Assembly: GCA_008000375.1 (NCBI GenBank)
Contig: SMOI01000246.1
Location: 1-47,763 of the forward strand
Length of the DNA: 47,763 nucleotides
Origin: Poteriospumella lacustris
Lineage: Eukaryota > Sar > Chrysophyceae > Chromulinales > Dinobryaceae
Reading direction: 5' to 3'
Position numbers and translations under genes: made by a program. This document shows, piece after piece, positions 8,847 through 20,397 of this stretch (its first letter is position 1; each line of letters opens with the position of its first letter). The notes under the pieces were generated by a model. It ran no database searches. It had not been told where the DNA came from and was given only the letters and a program-made list of their open reading frames with translations.

Positions 8847-9539
8847 GATAAAGTTGAAGCTTGAAATCAACTCTGCAACAGATCCGCTATTCAACGACTG
8901 AAGATGGCAACTTCTGATGTCCAACTCCTGGGAATTCCTCGGCAACAACACACACACCAAAGAACACACAAAAAAGAGAAACAGCGCGGGGGCGGGTGGT
9001 AGGGGAGGGAAATTGTGTAAGAGCTTTTTTCCAACTACAAGTTCACCAAGGTTTGGTCTCATCGAAGCATCAGGAGCAATCAACAGCACAGCAACAGCAC
9101 AGCGCGGCTAGCCGACCCAAACAAACACAGATGTCCCTACAAAAAGAGCATTTGGGGTTCTGGGAGCAACAGGGGTTTTTCTCAGCGTCGTTTGGACGAA
9201 CGGACGGATCGTGATTTTGTGTGTAGGTACTCACTCAGAAAATCTTCCAGACTCCGCTGCTGCTGCAGCAGCGCTGCTGGGCGGAATCTCGAATGCGATC
9301 GGATCTCATTGGTTAGAGGTCCTTTTACGCTCTCTACAACAAGTGGATTTCATTTGGAAATCTTGTCGCGGATTCCTCCCTTGAGATAATTCAGAACCTC
9401 GTCGTGTGGGAATATCTGATTTTGTGGTTGTGGACTTTTGGACTGTGTTTGCCAGAAGAGACGGACGATTGGGACTTGCTTCGTTGATAGAACTTGAGTC
9501 CATTGATTTCAAAGCTTCTACTGCCTTTCAATCAGAATC
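8847..9539. other. Divergent promoter region between the kinase and RAB2
   Basis: The kinase reads left and RAB2 reads right from this 693-bp stretch. It includes the open but probably untranslated extension of the kinase frame (to about 9089) and a CTG/CAG-rich palindromic patch near 9257-9280. I see no TATA box or other gene that I can defend. Confidence 0.4.
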
Positions 9540-10693
<1,154 letters not shown>

Positions 10694-11553
10694 ACAACCC
10701 CCCCCCTGCCCCACACCGCCCTGCCCTACCCTGCACTGCACGGTCGCCAACGTCGCATGGGACCCCGACCCCGCAGGGAACGAAACGGGCGAGTGAGCGC
10801 TGACGGTGGACGACTACGTTGGTTGTTCGGGAAGGTGGCGGCGGTGCGTCTGTGAGGGTCAGCCTCTGTTGGGCATGTTTGGGTCGTCTGCGTGGTGGTG
10901 TGGTGTGGTGTGGTGTGATGTGGGTGTGTTGGTGTTCGGTAGATTCTCCGACGTGGGAGACGGGTCCGCTCCGGTGTCCGTTCCAGCGGTCCGTCCCGCG
11001 TTACGTCGCTCTTTTTGGTTTTCTCTGTGTGGTTTTGGGTTTGTTTTGTTGATTTACGTTGTGTGTGTCGTAGCGTAGCGTCGTAGTAGTGGTGGCGGTG
11101 GTGGAGGTGGAGGTGGCTCAGTCTGTCCGCCGCCGCTGCCGCCGCCGCCTGCTACGTTCTGTACCGAGTCCCGTTGGGTGAGGCCTCGCCGCGGTAGAGA
11201 CTGTTTGTGCCCTGTAATACACACGCGCTCACACACGGTCTGCTATCACCCCCCCCCCCGTCACTCCCTCTCTCCTGTCTCTCTCCCTCTCCAAACATAG
11301 CAGCCGACCTGTGGCACAAAGATAGGACGACGGTGACGGTGGCGGTGTGAGAGGCGGAGAGAGTACTTCGACACGGCAACATACAAATCGCGACCGTCCG
11401 CCCGCCGTCGAACAGGCAGCCACAGCCACAGCCACAGCCATAGCCATAGCCACAGCACAACACGGAGACCAGCAGAAGGACCACAGCCATCCTTACATCC
11501 ACCAACACCCACCGCACCGGGCACCGGTCACCGGTCAAAGGTCACCGGCTCCG
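10694..11553. other. Convergent 3' region between RAB2 and BBS9
   Basis: Both neighbours end here. It holds an 8-C run just after the RAB2 stop, GTGGTGTG and GGTGGAGGTGG trinucleotide-like repeats (10895-11150), an 11-C run near 11249, and a hexanucleotide CCACAG/CCATAG array at about 11417-11457. No gene is seen; the open frames are products of simple sequence. Confidence 0.5.
11417..11457. repeat. (CCACAG)n hexanucleotide microsatellite
   Basis: About seven units of the hexamer, some as CCATAG, lie in the intergenic space downstream of BBS9. This is a plain sequence observation; because units are six bases, any reading frame stays open through it, which explains the overlapping open frames. 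Confidence 0.8.
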
Positions 11554-14500
11554 CTATTTGCGGTCTTTGCGCGCGTCCGTCGCTCCCGCGGCGGTCGCGG
11601 CGGCGGTTGAGGTCGACGTCGTCGTCGCTGTCGTCGCTTGCAACGTCGCCGCCGACGTCGTCACGATGCGTCCGCCGCGTTCCAAGCGATCTATGACCAG
11701 CAACAGGTTCTTCCGCAAACTGTCGATCGTCTTGGGCATGTCCAACGTCGTCGCACTCATCTGCGCCGACGAGGAAGACGACGACGACGAGGCGCCGTCC
11801 TTGTGCCCCGACCGGGACAACGACGTTTTCAACAAATGCGCCAACGAGGCGGTCACGGTCTCTTCCCAGCCTTGGTCACTGCCATCGCGCAGGTCCGGAC
11901 ACAGATGCGCCTGCAACGCCAACCGATCGGGGACGGACAAGCGACATTTCAACGCGATCAACGTCACCAGCAGCTTCGCGAAGGCTTCGATCTCGTGACG
12001 CAACGCCACGATGGTCCGTTGCATCGCTTCGATCTCGTCCGCTGTGTGTACGACACAGAGAGAGGCACGTTAAGAGACACAAGAGACACAGAGAGACACA
12101 GAGAGACACGCAGCGGCGGTGGTGGTGGTAGCTTACCGAGGGCGAGGATCTGTTGGTACGTGTCCTGCAGCATCACGTCGAGCCCGTGCAACGCGGTGGG
12201 GTTCTTGTCCTTGAACCGCACCAAGAGGCGCTTCTCAATCATCCGGTACTGCGTCGCCCGGTCCTGCAGCACCTGCGCTTTCAGCCACACCGCTTGGCGC
12301 AGGAGCAAATGCTCGTGGACGTAGACGAAGAAGTCTTCCGTCGGCAGCGCTTCTTGATAAAACACATACGACGCCGCCGCCGCGGTGGCATGTGGATCGG
12401 CCTCTTGTTTCGTCTTGGACGTCGGCGACATCGCCGGGAGATTCGTATTCGGCGACGTGGCGAGTTTCAGCGCCAACCGTTTCTCCAGTTCCACACAGAC
12501 CAACGCCAACGCGGCGTAGGAATCGGATTGAACACGATATCGACCCGCGTTTTTGGAGACCAAGATCGACACGATGGGGTTACCCGCCGTCGTGGTGGTC
12601 TCCGGCAACGGCATCGGTGTCTCTAACGCGGCCGTCGTCGCCGCGGCGGACGATGTCCACGTGGCATCCGACGCCGACGACGCGCCATGGTCATCGGCCG
12701 CGGCGTTGTTGGCCGCCGTGGCGAGACGATCGAGAATGTTCACCGCTTTCAACGCGGCGGCCAATCGATCGGTGGTGGTGGTATCGATCTTGTACACCGG
12801 CGTATGCGTCTGGAAGGCGAGCGCCTGTGCCGCGTTGCCCCCGAGGACATCGCTCACGTCCATGCCCGTCTCTTGGAACGCGTACAAGACGTCGGCGAAG
12901 AGCTCGGTCAACGGTACCGCGGGGTATTCCGTGTCGAGAATCAACTTGACCGGGGCCGCTTTGGTGGGGGCCTTGGGCCGGACGGCGAGGAAGAACGGCA
13001 ATTCGAGCGCGTGGGTGACAATGCCCGGCTCCCCTTTGGTCGATTGGTACGACGCGGTGATCGTCACGTCCATGCTCGTGCCCACCGCCGATTTCAACGC
13101 GTAAAACGTCAATTTCACCACGGTCGGCGTCGACCGTGCCCCGGTGACCTTGTCCAGCACCACCGACGACGGGTGGCAATGCACGTGACGGGGCGTGGAC
13201 ACGACGATCGACACTTGATTCGCCGCCTGGGCACCGGTATACGTCACGTACAACCGGACGGTGACCTTGACGAGGGGCTCTTGCCCGTTGCCGCCGTGAA
13301 TACTGTTCGCCGGAAACGTCACCCACGCGGAACGTGGAATCCCCGCCGCAGCGGCGATGGTGGCGGAAGAAGAAGCATCGACTTCAAACGTCTTCGGCAG
13401 TTGGCATTTCATCAACAACCGGTCTTGACTCTCGTGTTTCTGGTCACTTTGCGAGTCACGAATGATTTGCAGCAGCGCGCGGTGTTCTTCGTCGATTTTA
13501 TCGTAGTCCAAGTCGCGCACTTGACTGAGCACCGCCTGGACCGGCGGCTTCGTCCCCAGGTAACTGATCGTCAAGTAGCCCGTGTCGTCAATCGTCACCA
13601 CCAATCCACGTTGTCCACCAAAGGCTGAGACGGTCATATACACCGGCGGTGCGGGCAAACGCGCGGCCCACACCAAATGGAAGCCTTGATACACCTGAAT
13701 CGTGCCGTCTTGATCGGCCATTAAGAAGTTATGCGCCGTGGTCGTTTGTCCATTGGGCAATTCCGCGACAAAGGGTACGAGACAAGCACACGATGGATCG
13801 GAACGATCAATGCGTCGTTGTTGAATGATGCCGCCGGTCTCGGCTTTGACGAGGAACAACGATTTCTCACAGAGAATCAACAGTTCGTTGGCGGGTCCAC
13901 TGTTCACGACCACGCCATGCTCATTGACCAAGAAGCTACCCAACAAGAGCTGACGTGCGGCATCGCCAATGTTCGTGGTCCATTCGCAAACGGTGTTTCG
14001 TACCGCGCGAATCCCAAAACTGTTCGTGGTCCCATCGCCGCCATTCTTAGATTCCCCATTCGATTTGGATTCCGCACGTCGTTCGACAGTTTCTGATTGG
14101 GACGAAGCGAGCACTTGATAGCGATAGCATTCGGCTTGACCCGCGTAATTGACCGTCACGAAGGCGTCGATTTTGGGGACGTAGGTGATGGGTCCCGGCA
14201 ACAGACAATCGGCCAATTGACGTGTGAACGCGTGGGCCGATTGTTCAAAGATTTGAAGTTTTCCGTCCATCGATTGGACCAGAATCATATCCCGTCCACG
14301 GACACCGCCAAAGGCACCGAAAGTCATGTTGAACGCGGTGAAATGCTTGCCTTCTACTCCCAGATCGTGGGCATAGACCTTTCGCAGCGTATAGTAGCTG
14401 ACTCGGTCGTCTTTCACCGCTACATATCACACACAGACAGAGCGAGAGAGATGGATAACCAAACCGGCTGCACAACAGGGGCGCCCAACTATAGTGGCCT

Positions 14501-14831
14501 TACCTTGTGGGAGAACCTCGTAGACCACCAACTCACGTGGATGCAACACGGCCACACCCAACAGCTCAGAGCCTGGGATAAATCGACCCAGTGAAACCTG
14601 CAGAATCGGTGAGCCTAGAAGCTCCTCCAGCACCAAATCTTCTATCCGATAATTGGGCTTCGTGGGATGATACATACGTAATACGCCTGCTTGTGAACCC
14701 ACCACGATTTTATTGGAAATGGGAAAGGCGTTGTCGGCATTGCCAATGCAGAAGCACGACATGTCGAATTCTTCCGTCGCATCTTGTGTGACCTTCACGG
14801 ACCACCATTCTTGCAACTGAAACACACTCAT
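11554..14831 (-). CDS. BBS9: BBSome subunit PTHB1 / BBS9
   Basis: Three exons: 14831-14504, 14419-12137 and 12041-11554 (introns 84 and 95 bp), giving 1032 residues against about 890 in animals. The N-terminus MSVFQLQEWWSVKV, the KIVVGSQAGVLRMY blade, QVSLGRFIPGSELLGVAVLH, GGVRGRDMILVQSMDGKLQIFEQ and LADCLLPGPITYVP all match the beta-propeller of PTHB1. The middle carries the platform and gamma-adaptin-ear-like region, and the helical C-terminus follows after intron 2 (RTIVALRHEIEAFAKLL). BBS9 is a core scaffold of the BBSome, which carries membrane proteins through the cilium. Extra length comes from Ala/Thr/Ser-rich linkers. Its presence implies a ciliated or flagellated life stage. It lies convergent to RAB2 and divergent from the secreted protein at 15333. 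Confidence 0.92.
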
Positions 14832-15332
14832 TGTCTCTTTTCTTTTAAATAGGCCACACTGTTTTCTAATAATAAACGTTCTTCATCCAAATACAAACAA
14901 AACCAATCCACTTCAAATCTAGGATCTTCCGTTCCTTTCACTCCAATTTACTCTGTTCAGCTCAAGCTCTCACTTTGCGAACGTTTGTTTTCGTTCAAAG
15001 AGATACCAGATATGTAGATGGTAGATGGTAGATTCTGCACTTGGCGGCAAAGTCTCTTGCAGCGCGGTGGCTGTTTCGTTTGTTTCGCAGTTCAAAAAAG
15101 CATCGAAGACCCTATTCTTCCCCAGATCATCATATCTTTTGTGTCAACTGAAAAACGCGTTGTTGTTGCTCCACGGAGGGTTGAAGAAACGGGCTTTCCA
15201 TGTTGAGCTTTCGATGTTTTTCTTTTGCTTCGCTTGGTCTCGTCGCGGCGGCAGTCATCATCGATGTGCCTATGAGATCCAAGTTGAACACAGTTGTTTG
15301 ACTTGTCTGTTCACATACCAGTGATATCAACC
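14832..15332. other. Divergent promoter region between BBS9 and the PhoPQ-related gene
   Basis: About 500 bp, AT-richer than the flanking genes, with a short TAGATGG repeat near 15017-15034. Both neighbours start from it. No further gene is seen. Confidence 0.4.
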
Positions 15333-17082
15333 ATGTTGGTACAGTCGCTACTGTATTTTATCTCAGCGTTTATTACGCTGACTGCGGTCACTGCAACCCC
15401 TCTGGACGATTATGTCTGGGCTCCTGATGCCGCCTACGGCTGGAAGGATATGGTATGTTACCAATGATTTCGGCCCCGGTCTGTGTTGCACTTTTTCATT
15501 GGTTTTATTTTTTTCTTCTGTAATGTAGGGTCTTGACTACACCTACAAGGGCAAGGTCGAGGGTCGTGGCTACACCATGTATACCTTGAACATGACCAGC
15601 CAGCGATGGCTGACCGATGCCGATTTCTCGGCGGATTCTGATGCCAAGAGCTTGTGGTGGCATTACTTGTGCATCATTGTTCCTGACAACTTGATGTTCA
15701 AGAACAACGCCTCGATGTGGATCACTGGTGGCTCTGTCACTTCTGGTCCTCCTTCCCTCAAGGACGAAGACTTGGTGGTCACTGCCGCTTTGGCTGTTAC
15801 CACTGGTACCGTGACTGGTGCCTTGTTCCAAATCCCTAACGAACACGTCAAGTTCGCTGCTGACCCTATCCAAAAGTCTCGCTCGGAGGATGCGATCATC
15901 GCATACACCTGGGCTCATTTCCTTGATAACCCGACTGAGCCTAACTGGTTGGTTCGCTTCCCCATGGTCAAGGCTTCTGTCCGTGCGATGGATGCCATGA
16001 AGGAATTCATGGACCAGAAGCTGCCTGAGTTGGGTACCTCTTTGGACTACTTCACCATCGCCGGTGCCTCCAAGCGTGGATGGACCACTTGGCTCGTTGG
16101 TGCCGTTGACCCTAAGCGTGTGCAATTGATTGTGCCCATCGTCTTGGATGCGATCAACTTCGTCAAGGTCATGCATCACCAATACCGCAGCTACGGTGGC
16201 TGGACTTATGCCCTCCAGGACTACGTCGACATGAACATCACCTACCGTTTCGATGACCCCAACATGATCATCTTGCAACAATACGAAGATCCTTACTTCT
16301 ACCGTAACCGTTTGACCATGCCTAAGTTGGTGGTCAATGCCGTCATGGATGAGTTCCAACAACCTGATGACACCCACTACTGGTGGAACGACATGCCGGA
16401 ACCCAAGCACTTCCTCATCGCCCCCAATGCTGAGCACTCCCTCGCCACGGGTATTTTGGAGGTGGTTCCCGCCATCGGTGCCTGGGCCTTGGCTCACTTG
16501 AAGAAGGATGCTGTCCCTCATTTCACCTGGACCATCGACAACGCCACTGGTGAGATCACCGCGACGTTGAACGAGCACGGTATTGTCCATGAGGCCAACG
16601 TCTGGTGGGCGTACTCCTGCGGTAACAATGCCTTCGATGGCAAGATGCGTCGTGATTACCGTGTGGCTCACTTGGATAACCCTTGTGAGTGTGGTATCGG
16701 TGCCGATGGTTACTGCGCGAACTTGAAGGCCTTCTGGCACAAGCAGGCCTTGGAATCGACCATGGTCAACGGCCATCGCACTTACAAGGCCAAGTTGGAT
16801 GCGCCTTCGGATGGTCGCTATGTCGCCTTCATGATTGACATCAAGTACATCAACCCTAATGCGTTCCCCATTGATGCCTTGGCCTTGATCAAGGACATGA
16901 AGCGCACGGGCAGTGACATGCGTGGTCCTCATATCTTGGACAAGTTCGGTTTCGATTTCGGTGGCTTCCCTCATGATTTCGGTCGTTTCTTCGAGTTCAC
17001 GACCGAGATTTCGGTCTTCCCCGATACTTTCCCTTACACGGATTGCCAGGGATACTCCTGTGGTGAGGCTCCGTTGGTGTAA
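15333..17082 (+). CDS. Secreted PhoPQ-related (PqaA/AprA family) alpha/beta-hydrolase-like protein
   Basis: Two exons, 15333-15452 and 15529-17082 (intron 76 bp), giving 557 residues. The first 21 residues form a clean signal peptide (MLVQSLLYFISAFITLTAVT). The mature protein begins TPLDDYVWAPDAAYGW, the hallmark start of the PhoPQ-activated pathogenicity-related family (PF10142). Later family motifs are a nucleophile-elbow-like GASKRGWTTWL (Ser221), VNAVMDEFQQPDDTHYWW and PNAEHSL, which supply plausible Ser, Asp and His residues. Bacterial PqaA contributes to peptide resistance and Dictyostelium AprA is a secreted proliferation repressor in the same family; the catalytic activity of these proteins is not well established. 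An extracellular role is likely. The role in this organism, whether signalling or degradation, cannot be told from sequence. Confidence 0.88.
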
Positions 17083-18354
17083 ACGGTTTGAGTCGCTACG
17101 ATAGACTCGTCTACTTCAGTTTCCTCGTGGTGGGAGGTGTGTGTGGCGTGAGGCACAAATTCCTTCCCCGCGTGCTATCTCCTCTCTCGTGCAATCACGA
17201 AACGTGGACATTCGTGTGGCCACAATTCCACCAGATTTAAACAAACAACGTATCTCATAGTGCTTTCTTTCTCTGTTGTTCGTTTGCGTTTCTTTTCGCT
17301 TTGCTTTCGCTTCTTTATTGATTTGACGTGGTTCGGTGGTACGTCTCCCATTCTGGTGTGTGTGGCTCGTGAGGGCGAAGGGGGGTGGCGATGTTGGTGT
17401 GGGGGTAGGGTGGTCTTCTCGGACCCGTGTGTCTGTGCACGTTATGTCTTGTGAGGGGCATCACAGTGCGGCAGGATCATGCGACTGAGAAGCGTACCTT
17501 TTCCTCCTCATTGCTTGCACGCACTCTCTTCCAGTACAACTGCCCTCTCATCTGCTCTCCGCCAGTCTACTACCACTGTCCACTCTCTGCCGTTGCGCAT
17601 CATAGTAACTCGAATAACCAAAGGAAATCAACGACAAGCTCAGATTTGTTTGTGGGAGCGTTATACCAGTGTACACACTCACTCACACACAGAACGCGTC
17701 GCTGCCGCTGAGGCTGGTCGACAAGAACGTGTACGCCGCCGCTACGCCGCGCGTTCGCGCGGACGACGGTGCGGTGGACGTGTCTCATGGACGGCGCGGA
17801 GGACTGCGCGCTTGCGGCCGATACCATGGTGCCGCAGTGGCAGCCGTTGCGGCGGACGGAGGCGGCGATTACGAGCCGCTGCTGCACCAGAGCAGGCATG
17901 AAGTTGGGCTTACAATCTGTGGATGATGAGTATGCACACCGGTGGCTCTGGTACTACGATTGGCATATGGCATGAAACATGCGTGGTTAAAATCTAGTGA
18001 AGTGCCTGTTGTGCCAACAAGAGAGGTAGAACTCGTGTTTGCTAGCCTGGCTTCCAGAGAAGACATTAGTATCGCAGGTACTTTAGATGCGAGTCTGGGG
18101 CATCTGAATGTATGTTAAAAGTGAGTGCTTGATATACATGACGCGCATAGCACCACTGTTATCAGCTGCGAAGATCTCCGTTCCCATATGGATCATGATT
18201 AAGCTCCTGCCTCTTGATCGCTATTGATTACACGCAGCCCCCCCCCTCCCCTTGCGCAGTACGAGCGCGGCCTTTCATCACATACATCAAGCGTGTGTTT
18301 GACAGTCTCTCTTTCTGTTATCAATAGAAGCATCGTTATAAAGCAGCGACGCAA
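17083..18354. other. Intergenic region with a GC-rich island and a possible peptide relic
   Basis: After the PhoPQ-related gene comes about 600 bp of T-rich sequence without features, then a GC-rich island (17690-17895, separate entry). A short plus-strand open frame at about 17972-18118 (MKHAWLKSSEVPVVPTREVE...) reads like protein but matches nothing I know. A run of about 9 C lies near 18240, before the ankyrin gene's stop. Confidence 0.4.
17690..17895. other. GC-rich, coding-like island of unknown origin
   Basis: On the plus strand one frame (SLPLRLVDKNVYAAATPRV...) has almost only G/C third positions to about 17788. The bias then moves to the next frame (MDGAEDCALAADTMVPQWQP...), as after a one-base shift. 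A minus-strand frame is also open and biased across the whole island, so orientation is unresolved. Neither product is recognised. Composition differs from every nearby gene. Confidence 0.25.
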
Positions 18355-19749
18355 TTAGCTTTTCTGCTCCTTCCAACGAACGAATGAAGCAATCCGCGTA
18401 TGACCTTGCTGATCCGCCAACATGAAAGCTGTATTGCCCGAGTTATCTGCAGCATGAATGTCCGCACCCTTGTCAACCAAGAACTCAACCACAGCCAGAT
18501 GACCATTGGAAGCCGCCAACATCAAAGCTGTCATGCCTGAGTTATCTTCAGCATGAATGTCCGCACCCCCTCTAACCAACAAGTCAACCACAGCCAGATG
18601 ACCATGAGAAGCCGCCAACATCAAAGCTGTCATGCCTGAGTTATCTACCGCATGAACGTCCGCATCCCTATCAACCAACAACCGAACCACATCCAGACAA
18701 CCACGCTCAGCTGCGCGCATCAAGGCTGTCTTGTTAAATCCATCTCGCCCATTTACCGCCTGAAGCTCAAGCAAACGCTGAACCACGTGTGGTTGAGCTG
18801 TCTCAGCTGCCCACGTCAAGGCTGTTCGCCCCATGCAATTTGACTGCCTGATATCTACATGAACCAGGAATGACACAAATGTACCCCAATCACTTCCCTT
18901 AATGGCCCACATCAAAGCTGTATAGCCGTTCTCATCTCTCTCATCGAGACTTGCTCCCGCCCGAATCAAACAATCAACCACAGCCTCGCAACCTTCCCGA
19001 GCTGCTTCTATCAATCGCCCGGCAGCTTCGGCATGACCTTCTTGAAAGCGCCTTGCTCCCGCCCAAATCAAACACTCAACCACAGCCCCATGACCAATAT
19101 ACGCTGCGACCTCCAAGGCGGTCCGACCCATGCCATCCTGCGCATCGATATTTGCTCCCGCCAGAATCAAAGAATTGACCAAAGCATCATGACCATTACC
19201 AGCTGCTTTTATCAATTGCTCAGCAACGTTGGGCAATCGCCAAGCAAGATCGAGACTATTCAAGAGCGTTGCTCCCCTCTCCAGTAACAACTCAACCATA
19301 TCATCATGACTATTATAAGCTGCGACCTCCAAGGCGGTCCGACCCATGTTATCCGGCGCATTGATGTTTGCTCCCGCCACAAGCAAAGAGTTGACCACAT
19401 TCGAATTCTCTTGTCCAACCGCTAGTGTCAACTGCCAAGCAGGGTCATCTTGGCCATTGAATGTTGCTCCCGCATCCGTCAAAGCCAGAACGATATCGAC
19501 ATAACCAGACAAAGCCGCCCACATCAAAGGTGTTCTGCCTGAGCTATCTACCACATTGGTGTCCGCACCCGCGTCAAGCAACACCCGAACTATAGTCTGG
19601 TGACCACGAGAAGCCGCCAAGATCAAAGCTGTTCTACCCTCCGTATCCATCGCATTGATGTCTGCTCCCGCCCGAATCAACCTCCCAACGTCATTCCTTG
19701 CATCCTCACCAGCTGTTGCTATCAATTCTATCAATTCTGAAGCCAGCAT
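18355..19749 (-). CDS. Ankyrin-repeat protein
   Basis: A 464-residue single-exon gene, first ATG at 19749 (MLASELIELI). Almost the entire length consists of about twelve ankyrin repeats of 33 residues. The best are near the C-terminus, e.g. NSGMTALMLAASHGHLAVVD and GADIHAEDNSG, and near the N-terminus, e.g. GRTALILAASRGHQTIVRVL. Middle repeats are more degenerate. There is no signal peptide, membrane segment or extra catalytic domain, so it is presumably a cytosolic or nuclear protein-binding scaffold; the partner is unknown. The last three repeats are nearly the same as each other, suggesting recent repeat amplification. It is divergent from permease A, with a 13-bp shared intergenic motif about 120 bp upstream of its start. 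Confidence 0.85.
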   Translation of the reverse strand: MLASELIELIATAGEDARNDVGRLIRAGADINAMDTEGRTALILAASRGHQTIVRVLLDAGADTNVVDSSGRTPLMWAALSGYVDIVLALTDAGATFNGQDDPAWQLTLAVGQENSNVVNSLLVAGANINAPDNMGRTALEVAAYNSHDDMVELLLERGATLLNSLDLAWRLPNVAEQLIKAAGNGHDALVNSLILAGANIDAQDGMGRTALEVAAYIGHGAVVECLIWAGARRFQEGHAEAAGRLIEAAREGCEAVVDCLIRAGASLDERDENGYTALMWAIKGSDWGTFVSFLVHVDIRQSNCMGRTALTWAAETAQPHVVQRLLELQAVNGRDGFNKTALMRAAERGCLDVVRLLVDRDADVHAVDNSGMTALMLAASHGHLAVVDLLVRGGADIHAEDNSGMTALMLAASNGHLAVVEFLVDKGADIHAADNSGNTAFMLADQQGHTRIASFVRWKEQKS

Positions 19750-20397
19750 CAAGCCCCTCCTTTGAAATCTCCTCCCGCACCTTGAACTTTGATCAAGTAT
19801 ATAATTTTATGGTAATTAGGGTCCCTTAGGGTGCCCTTAGTCTAACTGTAGGACACGGAGGCCAAGCATGATCATGATGACGGTGGTTCGGGACGTTCAA
19901 CCAACGAACTCGCTCCAAGTCATCGTAACTGTTCAAGATGCGCTAATCAGCAAACCGTGCACGAGAAAACACACAAGAAAGATCCTTACCATACCATTGT
20001 TTGGTTTTGTAAGCGATCACTTCTAATTTATTCTCGGTATTGGCACCGCGGTACATACCGGTGTCACTTCACAAGAATGAAACGGGCAATCACGTCGAAC
20101 GGGTTCTGTAGGTGGGCACAGTATGAAGAGGCGGTCAATTTTAGTGTCCGTCCGTCATTCATGGTCGTTGGTCGTCGCCTGCTGTGGGTCACTATCTATC
20201 GCCAACGAATTTTCTTTTGTCTCTTCTCTCGTTGTTTCATAATGTATTATTGGAGCCCATCAATTTATGTTTTCTTTACCGGTGATCGTATTGCGATATC
20301 ATCCGTAACAAAGCCGTTCCCCACCTCCACGAACAACAACCATCCGCCATTCGTGTCTTCTTGTTTCTTTTCTGAAAAACCTCCACTGCACGTGAAA
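19750..20397. other. Divergent promoter region between the ankyrin gene and permease A
   Basis: About 650 bp. It contains the word CATGATGACGGTG at 19873-19885, also present in two other intergenic regions. The permease frame is open for 441 bp upstream of the chosen ATG (20398), but the paralogues begin at the equivalent of 20398, so I treat that as untranslated leader. Confidence 0.45.
19873..19885. promoter_or_regulatory. Shared 13-bp motif CATGATGACGGTG (copy 1 of 3)
   Basis: The same 13 bases occur at 32303-32315 and 40675-40687, each time between divergently oriented genes and in the same plus orientation. Here it is about 125 bp upstream of the ankyrin ATG and about 510 bp upstream of permease A. 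A role as promoter element is inferred from position and recurrence only. Confidence 0.4.

Noticed and set aside
8847-9089. N-terminal extension of the kinase with a hydrophobic stretch that could be a signal peptide
   Set aside because: It lies upstream of a good ATG (8846); I see no family support and treat it as 5' leader, though this is not certain.
15505-16974. 489-codon minus-strand open frame opposite the PhoPQ-related gene
   Set aside because: Antisense shadow; the plus strand has signal peptide, intron and full family match.
19957-20397. N-terminal extension of permease A by 147 codons
   Set aside because: Open by chance; the paralogues start at the position equivalent to 20398 and the extension has no similarity to them.
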